The notes below the pieces were generated by a model, which was not told where the DNA came from, did not search any database, and saw only the letters and a program-made list of their open reading frames with translations. Positions 11,044-22,083 of a stretch of DNA of 64,000 nucleotides are shown here, piece by piece. Numbering within the stretch: the stretch's first letter is position 1; each line of letters opens with the position of its first letter. Position numbers and translations under genes: made by a program. Origin of the DNA: Phragmites australis (Eukaryota; Streptophyta; Magnoliopsida; Poales; Poaceae); NCBI RefSeq assembly GCF_958298935.1, contig NC_084942.1, positions 3,603,501 through 3,667,500 of the forward strand. The letters run 5' to 3'.

Positions 11044-11349
11044 GGGTCTGTTTGATAGAACTCTTAGACTAGCTTTCAGAGTGAAATTAGTGGAGAATGG
11101 AACCAGTGGGAACTCTATCAAACGACAGTTTGTAGTTTTCAATTCTCAGAATGATTCCATGGGAATGATTCTCTAAAATGAACTAGATGCTAGAAGCTAA
11201 AACAAAATCAACTTCTCTTGATTCACTTTCCCCGCGTAATCATTTTCTTCGTAGAATTTACCCTAGAGAAAAATTAGAGAATCACTTTCAACTACAGAAC
11301 AATTTCTCCTAAAGAATTTGAACCAGTAGAGCTCTACCAAACAGATCCG
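11044..11349. mobile_element. MITE with TIR GGGTCTGTTTGATAGA
   Basis: About 306 bp with terminal inverted repeats. The left end reads GGGTCTGTTTGATAGAACTC. The right end, reverse complemented, reads CGGATCTGTTTGGTAGAGCT. There is no coding capacity. A target duplication could not be seen. TIRs of this GTTTGGTAGAGCT type are common in grass MITEs, often assigned to hAT; the superfamily is an inference. Confidence 0.65.
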
Positions 11350-11571
11350 AAGTTTTGCAAAATTCAAAACAGACACATATATTTATAATTTTTATATTTA
11401 AAAAATATAACCTAGGCATATTGGGCCTAACTCATTTGTTAGAGACCAACGACACAACTCCCTTCTGACTCGGCGAGCGGCGTCAACCTACTCAAAAGTG
11501 TCGCGGCCCGCAAGAAATTAACAGCTGCTGCCCACATGGATCAGGGATTTTTTATTTTTTATTTTAAATTT

Positions 11572-12129
11572 AGTAATTGTAGGCACCGTTTGAAACAAAT
11601 AGTATGAATGGGTGTCTGTCACCTGCAAGTGCGGTAGGTGCGTGTCGCTCTTCAAACAGGCGATATGTTTAAAAGTAATAAACATATCGTCCTTCCAACG
11701 AGCGATAAGTTAAAAAAATAAAAATACAACATTTTGGTGTTCTCAAAATAAAAAAAACTCTTAAAAAGTTACTTCTACAATGAGAAAAAAGATAAATTTT
11801 AGGATGCTAAAATTCGTACCCACTCAACTGAAATTTAAAATTCGTACGCACTCAGCTGAAATTTATCTTTTTTGTTTCTCATTGTACAAGTAACTTTTTG
11901 AGATTAGCATTTTGTGAGAGCTAGATAATAGCATTATCTACACCATCATTTTTTCAAAAAAAATTCATGACTTTATACATAGTGTTTTGAATTTTGAGAG
12001 AAATGAAATGTTGTATTTTTATTGTTTTAGCATGTGCCCGTTGGAAGGATGAATGTTTCTTTTTTTTAAAAGGGCAATATGTGGTTATCGCACTTCTGAC
12101 AGGCGACAAATACCTATAATTGCTATTTT
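11572..12129. mobile_element. Foldback (long inverted repeat) element
   Basis: The left arm (about 11572-11820) and right arm (about 11855-12129) are near-complementary. ATCGTCCTTCCAACGAGCG pairs with CCCGTTGGAAGGATGAATG. AAATACAACATTTTGG pairs with AAATGTTGTATTTTT. AAAAAGTTACTTCTACAATG pairs with CATTGTACAAGTAACTTTTT. Centre near 11835. No ORF. Flanks give no clear target duplication. Confidence 0.75.
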
Positions 12130-12342
12130 TTCAAAAGACCACTAAAATTAACAAAATTAAAAAAAATTAAGAAGTCGCGCAAAGGAGTCGGCCACTCGGC
12201 CCGCTAGCTGCCGCAATCTGGCCCAGACTAGGCGCCTGGGTCATAAAGTGGAGGGCGGGGGTGCATATCAAAGCCTCTCCACTCGCTGAAGCGTGCCAGC
12301 GTGTCAGTGTTCGGCCCTCTCCTATACATACCATGCACTAAT

Positions 12343-12638
12343 CTTGAGGGTTTTTTTATTTTATAATCTTTTTTTAATTAATATTTTAAAAACAGCACTA
12401 AGACACTAAATTTTTGAAAACTAATCCTTTTTTATACTAAAATACATAGCGTGACTCACACCTAGTCACGCGAATGCATATGTATGCGAGGCATGACCAA
12501 GATGTGAGTCCCGCTATATACTTTGGCGTGCTAAAAAGGGTTAGTTTTTGAAAAATTAGTGTCTGATGTGCTATTTTAAAATATTAGTTTAAAAAACTAA
12601 ACTAAAATAAAATAAAAAAATTCCACAATCCTTGAATC
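12343..12638. mobile_element. Palindromic foldback MITE
   Basis: About 296 bp that folds on itself around 12480-12490 (GCATATGTATGC). AGACACTAAATTTTTGAAAA pairs with TTTTTGAAAAATTAGTGTCT. GTGACTCACACCTAGTCA pairs with TGACCAAGATGTGAGTCCC. The outer flanks AATCTTGAG and AATCCTTGA may be an imperfect 9-bp target duplication, which would suit a Mutator-type origin. Confidence 0.65.
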
Positions 12639-12639
12639 C

Positions 12640-14900
12640 ACCACGTCACTTTTGTCTCTACAGAAGGCGAAACTATGTGCGTGATTGATCTCTCTCAAGA
12701 AGAAAAAACTTGCGTGATTGAAGAGCAAGCCAGACAAGGCTGGCACAACCAGGGTTCGTAAATTCAGTGGAGGATCGGAATTGGCTAGGTAGAGAATTCA
12801 TGGTTTTCACAAATATCAGAAAATATGATGAAAATTCGACGAGAGTTTAGCTGAATTCAACTCGTCAAACTAGTTTGATCGAAGCAAAATTCAGTCGAAT
12901 TGACCATTTAGTAACCGAGCAAAGTCAACTGAAAACCGATCGAATTTTATCAAAAATCGACCATATTTTCCGTATTTCATTTGTGCTCGAAAACTATTCG
13001 AATTTCATCAAAAACCGTTCGATTTTATTGAATTTAAGTAAAGTTCAACAAAAAAATGCTCAACATTGTAAAATCGATAATTAATTCATCTGAACTTCAA
13101 ATCAAGTGAAATAATTTTTTTTTTCTTGTAACATTATCTACATGATAAAAGTATTTATACTCATGAAAAAATTATATATTTTCTGTGAGAAAATTTATTT
13201 TCTAAACCTAGTTAAATGTATAGTTAATTATTTGCTAATAAAAAATCATGAAACCAATTTTTTAGTCATCTTACATAATCCTCTATCTTCTAAAAATACA
13301 TGAAATCTTGAAATAGTTATTGTAACATGCATGATTGAGTAAATGTTTTGCAATTAGATTAATTCTTAACTAATCCATCACACTCTAAAATTAGTGAGAC
13401 CACTTTTATTAGTTTACTTAAACAATACTTTGTGTAGGAAAATAATGGTAGACATGACAAAGTTAATTACAATGTTTTTTTTAACATGTTCACTTTATGC
13501 TGGTAAACTTTGTAAAAATTATGGAGAAATTAATAAAATTCTAAATGAAGTGAAACTAATTTTATAGATGCTCTTAATATACACTCTACAAAAAAATATG
13601 TGTTTGCATGTTAATATTTTTCTTAACGTGAGTTAATAAATGAGCAGCACGCTTTTTAAAGCATGCTTTTTCTTTTTTTTCTTTCAAAATTCCTCTCCAT
13701 GAAATATGATGTAAAGGACATTATTTTTGAAAAAATATTTCACAGAAGGTCTTAGAATTGTCTCTATTATTTTTAGAATTTTTTGAATTCAAATTTAAAA
13801 ATCAGTCCTATTCAGAATTCAGTGTGGACTGAATTGACGGGTTTTCATGGTTTTTGACTTGTTTTCAACGCATTTGTGAACCGTGGGCACAACTGCTATT
13901 GCAACATGTGATGTAGAGGCTGTAATAATCTTATTCTATTATAAAGAGAAAAAAAGATGGATGGTACCATGGCGCAAGTTTTGCTGGGACGGATGGAGCA
14001 TAAGTTCACATGCACGCGTGCATGCCGGCAACATCAGTAAGCGAGACAGCAAACATTTGTACCTACGCAGGACAGGACTTGTTTTCTGTCTTAGAAAAGA
14101 AAGACTCGTGCTGGATCGATATTTCGAGCAGGAAAGGACAGATCCATGGACGTTCATATGTGTGGGTGTGATAAGTGGCGGAGCTAGGATTCCACCAAGA
14201 CCAGGGCCAAAAACTAAGCACGTTCATATTGCACGGGTGTTTTGTAGTTTGGCCTTTCGGGGTTAGTGACGTATTTATACCTTGCTGCTCAGGGGCTGAT
14301 CAGCTGAGCTGGCCAGGGGATTAAGACATGAAGAGTTAATCAGGGTTCATAACAGTATTCTAATCACACCAAGAAATGTTAGTGGACACAAGCACATGCA
14401 TGCTCTAGGGAGTTAGTATTGCAAGCACGTGCATGACAGGACTAGCATGCTGTATTGTAGTTTCATATTATGTAGTCTTATTCACCGATCACTTCTTTCG
14501 AAAGCTATAGCAGCTATCGAGGGAACTTGGAAAATTAAATATACTTTAACACAGCCCGCGTGCCTAATCACCGGCACATCCTAATATCATATTTGAGCTC
14601 ATAGAGCAACCAAAGAGATATCCGAGCAGCGGTGAAAAATGTAAGTCATGTTCTATATACTCGCATGTACCAACGAATTTACCAAAAACCTTATGCTTTT
14701 GTGCGTTTGATAGAGAACCCAGCTTGGCCGGTGTGTCTCCTGGTCCTCTCCTGTTGTATTTGGTGATGTTAGTGATGTGGTGGCTGTAAAACTGTTATTT
14801 ATTTTCAATAGAAGTAGATCTCGTTTCTCTTGTAAAAAAAAACCAAAAACCTAAGCTCACAAAGAAAGGTGAAAAAATCACTTATACTCCAACACTCACA
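12640..14900. other. Non-genic AT-rich interval with a dispersed repeat
   Basis: No gene is supported. 13204-13770 is a dispersed repeat shared with the foldback element at 35978-36823 (separate entry). A 127-aa ORF at 13883-14266 has no recognisable domain. 14700-14840 looks like the 3' end of a LINE: a TGTATTTGGTGATGTT-style tail ending in CTTGT followed by nine A. Confidence 0.5.
13204..13770. repeat. Dispersed repeat shared with 36240-36665
   Basis: Long stretches match the interior of the foldback element at 35978-36823. Shared words include CATGAAATCTTGAAATAGTT, GTGCATGATTGAGTAAATG (one mismatch), AATAATGGTAGACATGACAA and TCCATGAAATATGATG. The terminal arms of that element are not obvious here, so this is probably a truncated or diverged relative. 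Confidence 0.75.
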
Positions 14901-15053
14901 AATATAGCTCATCTTTTCCCTTACGGAGAACACATGAAAATACACAATTTAGAGTTCCAGATTTGAGGCTTAAATAGCAACAAGAAGTTTCGCGTTGACC
15001 ATCGGTTGTAATTTTGAATAACAATATACCTCAACAGTGGGTGACAAGTTATG

Positions 15054-15084
15054 CTAGATTTTGGTTCATTGAACCAAAATTCTA
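15054..15084. other. Near-perfect palindrome
   Basis: TAGATTTTGGTTCA (15055-15068) is followed one base later by TGAACCAAAATTCTA (15070-15084), an inverted repeat with almost no loop. It lies about 70 bp upstream of the candidate gene start at 15151. Confidence 0.8.
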
Positions 15085-15150
15085 CCAAGGGGGCGAAGCC
15101 CAATACAGTTACCGAGCTGGCGAGCCCAACACTCCAACAGCTCAAATCAA

Positions 15151-16562
15151 ATGGAGCCAACGCCCGGTGCCCCACTCGATGGCTCGACCTACGTCGCACG
15201 CAGGAAGATGGAGCGCGGTGGCGCCGGCGCGGCGGGTGGCGCCGGCGCAGGCGAGTGCGAGGTCGAGGCTTGGGCTCATCCTCGTCGACCGGTGGAGCGG
15301 AGGTAAGTGTGGAGGAGCCATTGTGCCGTGCGATGCGTAATGCCGGTTGCTTCCTGTGGCGACTGGCGAGGCGTGCTCAATTTGGGGGTTTCGTGACCTG
15401 AGCATTTGTAGTAATGCAGAGGTTGACGGCTCGCAAGTCTGTCTAGTTTTGGGCCATGCTGTCATATTTGTTTGGCTCACATGGTTTTGAGTCAATTGAG
15501 TGGTGAATTCGACACGTCTTGGCTTTGGTTTCAGTGAATTGTAGATTTGTGATTTTAGTAGGAGATACTATTTGCGGTTATTTGCATGGTTGGTGCTTGG
15601 ACAGGTTGATCTAGGAATTCCGATGGGTAGTCTATAGGGGTTGTTTGACTGAGAATTGTGTGGTGCATTTTATGATTCGATATTAGGGCAGTCAGCTATG
15701 TTTTTTGTGTTGGCTGTGGAATCAATAGCCATCTGTTTTCGCCAAAACATGTGTTGGAATGGATAGCTTTAGTTATATGTTGCAAGATTGGGTAACTTTG
15801 TTAGTTTCAGAGTCTGAAATCTGAATGTCTGATGTAGCATTGGTGATTGGTTTGAATCTTTGTTAGTTGCAAGGATAATCTGATGTATGGTTCGTTGGTC
15901 AGTCGCCAGTCGGTCGAAGCTTTGATGAATTGATGTAGCAAATTTGGATGTTAATCAGTTAATGTACCTGCTCTGAACAAATTTACTGTCTTACTTTCTT
16001 ACTGAACAACAAAACTACAATAATATTTGTCTCCAGAAGAATTCTTACTGTATGAATCTACCAAATTTATATTGTGCACTGGAGCTGGGAATAGGTTTCA
16101 CAACAGCACATACTAGGTTCGGAATCCAATGGGTGGAATATATGAGGTGTTCAACGATGAAAAAAGCCTGTGATTGAGCATTTCTTACTGAGGTTTCCGT
16201 TTCTTATTTATATTGGACTCTGTGATCATTTATGTTGTATTGCTACAAAATTTTAATTGACTGACCAACATCTTCATTATATAGGCAAGAGTTTGGATGG
16301 AAAAGGCATCAAGATATCGATCTACAGTCTGGAAAGTTAGCGATAAACGCCCAGGTTCGCAGCCCATATCCCACCTTCGTTTCAAGGTTTTTGGGCTCTT
16401 TGGTGTCTTCATCTTGCCAGCAACTGTATAAATGCATGTGGTCTTCTACTATTTGTTGGACCTAGCAGGTTCCTGTTTTGCAGGGTGCAATGCTAGTGAC
16501 TCAGACTCAGATTCAGATGATGCTAAGGAAACATGCAAATAATGAAAATTTTCAGAGCTAAT
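15151..16562 (+). CDS. Candidate small multi-exon gene of unknown function
   Basis: A weak but coherent gene model. Exon 1 (15151-15302) starts at ATG in a GC-rich block and ends at a consensus donor (GAG/GTAAGT). It encodes a Gly/Ala/Arg-rich segment that starts MEPTPGAPLDGSTYVARRKM. After an intron of about 980 bp, an acceptor TATAG/G at 16284 leads in phase to QEFGWKRHQDIDLQSGKL, then AINAQ, ending at a GT near 16353. A third exon after TTTTGCAG (near 16484) reads GAMLVTQTQIQMMLRKHAN, with a stop near 16560. The total is about 100 residues. I do not recognise the family. It could be the 5' part of a larger gene whose 3' end is lost, or a transposon-captured fragment. The GC-rich first exon and AT-rich introns suit a grass gene. 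Confidence 0.35.
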
Positions 16563-16564
16563 GA

Positions 16565-18080
16565 TATTAATGTCTGGGTAAGTTTCATGTCCCTCCACGT
16601 GCCCTTGTGATCCAGAGCTGCCTCTTTTTTCCTGGTGGTTAAGCATAATAATGTGAGTTAATTACTTAAAAATCATATTTGGTAGTTCATAATATGCGAT
16701 ATTGTTATCTGGCAAGCATTTCGTTAGGCAGTAGCATCAAGAAGCTATGGTTTTAAAGCAATTGATAGCTTGTACTTTGGATCTTGCCGTTGTTTAATAT
16801 TTACTGTTATCGATTTTTTTAATTATATATAATGCAGTATATACATCCAAATTGAAAATGCTAGACTGCCACTGCATGTTTACCCTTTGTGTTATTTTTT
16901 TAATAAACAATCAAATAATATGTCTATTATATTAAAAAGAAATTAAGCTCAGACAGACCATACAACAACCCCGAAAGTGAAAACACCACGGCACACAACG
17001 GAATGAGATTCCCTGATTTCACAAACAGGAGATTTCAAATTGACGTGAACCGTTAGATTTCAGTGGATGGATCAGACTTGATGCTACAATACCGCTACAG
17101 TACTGGTGCTGTAGTATTTCTGTTTATAGTACCGTGCTACAATACATTTTGCTACAGTTTTAAAGTCATAGTACTGTTTATCCTTTCATATTTTACTGTT
17201 TATCCGCAACTTCACTTCAGGATTTGGATCCGCACACAACGTGATCCCAAAGCCAAACCCTTCGTGCCATGGCAGGCTTTGCAACGTGCAATATTTAGCT
17301 AGGTTGTCCAGTCCAAAGTGGGAGATGGGCCGGCCCCAGCTGAAAGTGGCTTCGTTTAGGCCTTCCCGGCCTCTCATATCGAGGCCATGCTCCGCGTCAT
17401 TGCCAAGTCAGACACTCGTGGCCTTGCCAGCCTAGCAATGCATGTGGACGTGGATGTCTCAAGAGAGAGCAGAGCCACCTACGTGGCTACGTCAGCCTGC
17501 GAACACAAGATGACAAGACTACTCATCATGCTGATGTCTCAAGGAGAGAGCAGAGCCACTTACGTCAATGGCGGGCCCGTTGACTAGAGATATATCAAGT
17601 CAACCACCCCACATCTAGCTGGCCTAGGAAGAAATTAAGCTCAATAATTGGGGGAATGGACCAGGTAATTAGTGGATAATCACATGGGCACTCAAACCTA
17701 ACCTCAGATGTAAACTCTCTAGATGTACCGGTGAATTCCGGTAGTTCTTAATGGAAATGGTTCCCTCGCGTTCCAAAAAAAAAAAAGATTAAATGCAAGA
17801 GCGCATGTTTAACAAGTGGCTCACTAGCTAAACCTCTCGTGTTGCTAATGGTCAATTTCACTGAATCTGACTCGAGTTCGAGATACGATATCCTCTTAAT
17901 GAAATCAGAACTTCTCCCTTTTGGTGCTCATTTTCAACAAGTGGCTCACCAAGCTGCAGAAACAACGTACTCTAATTTCTTTGCGAATTTGCTGCAAGAA
18001 CCAGACTGAGCAAGACGAACTCGTCGATTTGATTCATAACCACTCACAAATCAATAATCCAATTGCAGAAAAATAAAGTT
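16565..18080. other. Intergenic interval, possible LINE tail
   Basis: No gene is supported. 17690-17778 resembles the 3' end of a grass LINE: TGTAAACTCTC, then GTTCTTAATGGAAATGG, then TCGCGTTCC and a run of twelve A. 17080-17190 contains several GCTACAGTA/TACTGTAGC-type inverted words, probably a MITE remnant. 17940-18080 is homologous to the 3' flanks of the other NHL genes (29990-30130 and 31970-32080). Confidence 0.4.
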
Positions 18081-18084
18081 TTAA

Positions 18085-18917
18085 GAACACAAGTAGGACG
18101 TTTCCTGTCCTGGTCGAGTTCTGCATGTGTGGGATGTGATGGAGAAGGTCGTTTTGACGGCCGGATAAGTTCATTTGAAGATGGTCTGCGAACCAATAAT
18201 ACTTCTCATCGTCGGCATACAGGGCCTTCTTCTATGGACAGACGGAGTTTCGCAGGGCAAAACAGTTTTGAAAAACAAAAGCACTGGTAAAATACAAGTT
18301 TTTTGTTTGGTTGCCTCTCTATGACCGATGTTGGACGAACGACCGTCTCCAGTGTCACAACCTCAGTATTGTTAGACCGCTAAAACCATACAACAGTTGC
18401 TCTTGGGTTATATCTATAGTCGTGAGGTCTAGTTCCATCTTTTGAGACATGTGAATCTACATTGGCTCATCCCACAGGGAGATATTGCATTGGTAGAGTG
18501 GTGGCTTCCAACGTGCAAGCAGCTTTCAAAGGATTTGAGACGTGGTTTTGACTCTGTTTTTATTTTGGTATGCTAGTGTATCTGTAAGGAGAGGAATCGC
18601 CGAGTATTTAATTAATCTGCAGTTTTGGCGACGAATTTGAGGGAGGTGATTTTGGAGGAAGCTCGGTGCTAGATGATGGCTGGCAATAGGAGGTAGTCGG
18701 ACAACCTTCAACCACCTTAGTGTTTCTGAGGTTGTCATCAATCATTCTGTGTCCGTTATATCTACGTTCTAATCTGTAGGCCGTATTTGTTTTTACCGTA
18801 TAAATCCTAATGATGTGATTAACCGCTCCAATTCACTTTAGGTACGGTGGCGTTGTCATTTGTATGTTTCTCTCCTCATCTTAATAAAAAAACGTGCCCA
18901 GTGCGTTCTTAAAAAAA
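18085..18917 (+). mobile_element. 5'-truncated LINE relic in the 3' flank of an NHL gene
   Basis: The 3' flank of the NHL gene at 19001-19609 is homologous to that of the gene at 32240-32830, but is interrupted here by about 835 bp. The insert carries a degenerate zf-RVT region typical of grass LINEs (FFVWLPLYDRCWTNDRL, near 18300-18350) and WWLPTCKQLSKDLRRGFD to CKERNRRVFN (near 18505-18618). It ends in a CTTAAAAAAAAT tail at 18908-18918. Several stops make it dead. The orientation is plus, opposite to the NHL gene. Confidence 0.75.
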
Positions 18918-19000
18918 ATATATTGTACAGCAGTAATCAACCCAAACAATAGCATCAATCCCTTGCCAAATCACTAATGTCCAAAGCGAGTACCCAATCA

Positions 19001-19609
19001 TCAGTACTTGACACTACACCGGTCGCCGGAGGACACAGCGCCGCCAGCACCGGCGCCGCGGCCCTCCGCCTTGACCGGGATGCTCAGCGCGCATCGGATC
19101 CTCGGCTTCTGCCGTATCTTGATGCTCCCGAACACGTACCTCACCCGCACGTCGACGTCCAGCTCCAGACTCACCGGCGCCTCGCCCTTCATCTCATTCT
19201 CCAACTCCCGGGCGACGTCGCCGGCGACGGAGACGCCCCTCCCGTCGAACTCCAACTTCACGACGTCGCCGGACTTCCTGCTCTGGTAGAACTCGGTCGG
19301 GGAGGCAGCGCTGGCGGCCGGGCCGAGGACGGCGTCGCGGAAGCGGAGCTCGGCGTCGAGGGTGTCGTAGTAGATGTTGACGCGCTTGCTGGGGTTGTAG
19401 AGGCTGAGGTTGACGGCGAGGAGGTAGGAGACGGCGGAGGAGGCGTTGGAGACGGTGAGGTTGGAGAGCGCGGCGGAGTCGACGGTGGCGCGTATCTGGT
19501 GGGGCTGGAAGATGGCCCAGTAGATGAGCACGAAGAAGCCGAGGGAGATGAAGAACGTGCAGCAGCTGCCGCAGCACGTCTTCTCGCGGCTGTTGCGGCT
19601 GCCGGACAT
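19001..19609 (-). CDS. NDR1/HIN1-like (NHL) protein with LEA_2 domain, copy A
   Basis: A single-exon gene of 202 aa starting at ATG 19609. Proteins of this family are plant membrane proteins linked to pathogen and abiotic stress responses. The N-terminus is cytosolic and the LEA_2 domain is usually extracellular or apoplastic. Seen here: a short N-terminus with a CCxxCC cluster (residues 12-17), one membrane segment (about 17-34, FFVLIYWAIF), and a LEA_2 domain (about 60-170) with the family motif NPSKRVNIYYD (72-82). The conserved KPRIRCALSIPV region and a Cys-containing C-terminal tail (DRCSVKY) follow. NLT, NAS and NLS sequons precede the domain. It is the most diverged of three tandem relatives. 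The 3' flank carries a LINE. Antisense ORFs over it are GC-driven shadows. Confidence 0.9.
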   Translation of the reverse strand: MSGSRNSREKTCCGSCCTFFISLGFFVLIYWAIFQPHQIRATVDSAALSNLTVSNASSAVSYLLAVNLSLYNPSKRVNIYYDTLDAELRFRDAVLGPAASAASPTEFYQSRKSGDVVKLEFDGRGVSVAGDVARELENEMKGEAPVSLELDVDVRVRYVFGSIKIRQKPRIRCALSIPVKAEGRGAGAGGAVSSGDRCSVKY

Positions 19610-19725
19610 GGTCGGCAGGAGGAGGAGGAGGAGGAGATGCTGTTGCCGCCTTGCCGGCCGGTTGGTGGTGTTGGTAAACGGAGGAGGGAGGCGAGTTCGT
19701 GTGTGCCGTGAGACTTGGCATCTTG

Positions 19726-19740
19726 GGCTTTATACTGAGC
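19726..19740 (-). promoter_or_regulatory. TATA box of NHL copy A
   Basis: The minus strand reads CAGTATAAAGCCCAAG about 120 bp upstream of the ATG. Just beyond it, 19739-19785 (AATGATCAAGGTTTGG, AATATTCTAATCACA) is conserved at 32995-33030 upstream of copy C, which supports promoter identity. Confidence 0.55.
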
Positions 19741-20524
19741 TAATGATCAAGGTTTGGAATATTCTAATCACAGGACCAAACACTGAAACACAATCATCAA
19801 CACAATCATCGACATACTAATTTGTCCACTAATTATTAATATGTAATATATGCTAAATTAAACAAAGTTGTAAAATTATGAAACTATTTTTTAAGATAAA
19901 TATATTTATATATTTTCATCAGTTTATTCCAAATATTTTAAAATGATATTGATGATCAAAGTCTAAACATGTCAACTACGAGCAACCTAAAACAACACTC
20001 TTATGATTGAAAGAAATAAAGCTGTTAGGAAGTTTTGAGAAGTAGTTAATTTAGCTTGCTATCGAGTCCACACCATGCTCTCCACCGCGGTTCCACTTTT
20101 GAGGTTTAAAGGAAGCAAGGATACGTGCTTTCCAAACGTAGGAAAACAATATACCTTAAATGCCCCCATTTTAGCCAGTTGTCTTCCTTCTATTGGACAT
20201 AGACTCATAGACATATGATTCGTGACCCAATCTACCTAGAAGTGGAATGTATCTAATCATCCTCATGTTTTAGACACAAATTGTTGATCTTTGGATTTCT
20301 CTGTTTACAAAAGGAGCAATGTACTTCATATCTCTATGTACTCACTCCTTCAAGGAAAAAGTTATCACTCTGTTCTATAGGGATGTTGTGTTTTAGGAAA
20401 TGGAAAAATGGTGTGCATGCTACTTGACCGACCATGGGAATGGGATCTCTTCTGAATTTAATGGTAATGTTTGGTTTCCATTGAAGTTTAGCTGTACTGA
20501 TATTTTGAAGCTATTGATATTTCG

Positions 20525-20875
20525 GAGAGACCTGGATTTGTAATTCTATTATCTTTAAATAAGAATTGCTATCAATCATTGATTGTTCGAGTTTAGGATC
20601 TATTATTATTATCAATTGACCTTGACCAACCCTTGGCACCATAGGGCCGGGTCACGGACGTGTTTCTTGGCTGCTTCCAAACATGTTGAAGAGTCAAGAG
20701 ACTGGAGTTGTAACTCTATTATGTTAAAAGAAGAATTGCCATCCATCCTTGGTGTTCGATTTTAGGGTCTATGATAATTATAAATTGACCTTGACCAACC
20801 CTTGGCACCATAGGGTCGCGTCACTTAGTTTATTGGCAGGGACGTGTTTCTTGGCTGGTTCCAAACATGACAGAG
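20525..20875. repeat. Direct tandem duplication, about 169-bp unit
   Basis: ATTGACCTTGACCAACCCTT occurs at 20615 and again at 20784, with matching sequence on both sides (CTATTAT, GAAGAATTGC, GACGTGTTTCTTGGCTG, TTCCAAACATG). A diverged relative lies at 31225-31350 upstream of NHL copy B. The unit therefore belongs to the old upstream region of the NHL duplicates. Confidence 0.8.
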
Positions 20876-21129
20876 CAAAAACCGCGTGTGCACCAACTAG
20901 CAGGCAGCCTCTTCCTCCCCTTCGGCGTTGGCGGGCATTCTGGACCAGGTCTTTCTGTGTTCCCTGCGGCGTGTTGCTGTCAAGCGATGATACGATACGC
21001 AGGGCTGGAGAAGAAGCTGGTGTGGCGAGTGTGCTTGTCCTTGGACTGGATTGGACCTCGGAGCAGATGACCAGCCGGGTCGGGGTCAGCTTTAATTTTA
21101 CCCGATGGCAAGGACGCACCCTGTTTAAT

Positions 21130-22083
21130 AAGTAGAACATATTATCCGTCCGCTTTTTATTGAACAGTAAAGGTTGGAGAAGGGTAATTACTCGTTTTTA
21201 AAATCAGTAAAACATCTTTCTTGTTGGATCCCTTTCGTAGAAACTAATTTGGCCCAGCAAGGATCCCACAGCCGAGGACGCGCGGGAACCGGAAGGGAAA
21301 AATTTATAAGATGGTACGTACCCATGGTTTATTAGGATCGTTAATTTATATTATGATTCATATTAAAAAAATAGATAAGAAATTATAAGTATATGAGAAC
21401 ATCAATAAATAAATGAGTATTAAATAGAAGAGGTAAATGATCAAAATAGGTCTTAGGGAGTTACCCTTCCCGGAAAACAAACGCGTCGGACGCGGACGCG
21501 TTTGTTTGTTTGCTGCTGGCGCGACGCGGATGCACAAGTGGGCCGGAACGTGCGAGGAAGGGTGAGCCGAGGCCCCTGCTGCGCCTTCGCGCGCGTGAGG
21601 GGCGGACGTGCGCCACAGCGACGAATTCCCGTACCGGGACGCCGATCCTTGCGCGTACGCCGGCGACAAGGCGGAAGGTACGAGGTTTCGGCGCCCGGCG
21701 CGGCATCCGATGCACCCCGCTTCCCCGGCGGCAGCTGCTTTGCTCGGTGTAGCAGCGAGCCAGAGACAAAGAGAGAATCCGCGTGAATTTGGGCTCAGAA
21801 TCACGGGAGCGAGGGGAGACGGAATGCTTGGACCAGGTAAGTAGATTTTTTTATATATTTTTTAATTTCAAAAATTAGAAAACTATACAACCATTTTAAA
21901 AATTTGTAAAAATAAATTTATCCTATCTGTCGAGTGGATGAGAAGACACTTCCCACTCATCCAATGGACGGGAGGTTCAAAAATTATAGAAATACCGTGT
22001 TCCAATACTTTCAACCTTTAAAACATAGTCATAAAAAAATTTGAAAAAAATTATGATATAAATAATTCTATCACTAACTGAAA
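21130..22083. other. Intergenic with a GC-rich block
   Basis: 21480-21840 is strikingly GC- and CpG-rich compared with the AT-rich sequence on both sides, and ends in a donor-like CCAG/GTAAG at 21835-21840. It has several overlapping ORFs (for example 21502-21786 plus), none with a recognisable domain. It could be the first exon or CpG-rich promoter of a gene whose downstream part was separated by the Copia insertion at 22084. The rest is AT-rich with no gene. Confidence 0.35.

Noticed and set aside
13883..14266. 127-aa plus-strand ORF
   Set aside because: No domain, no splice context and no typical codon bias. It is taken as chance.
18977..19721. Antisense and alternate-frame ORFs over NHL copy A (also over copies B, C and D)
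   Set aside because: GC-rich third positions leave all frames open. Only the NHL frame has conserved LEA_2 motifs.
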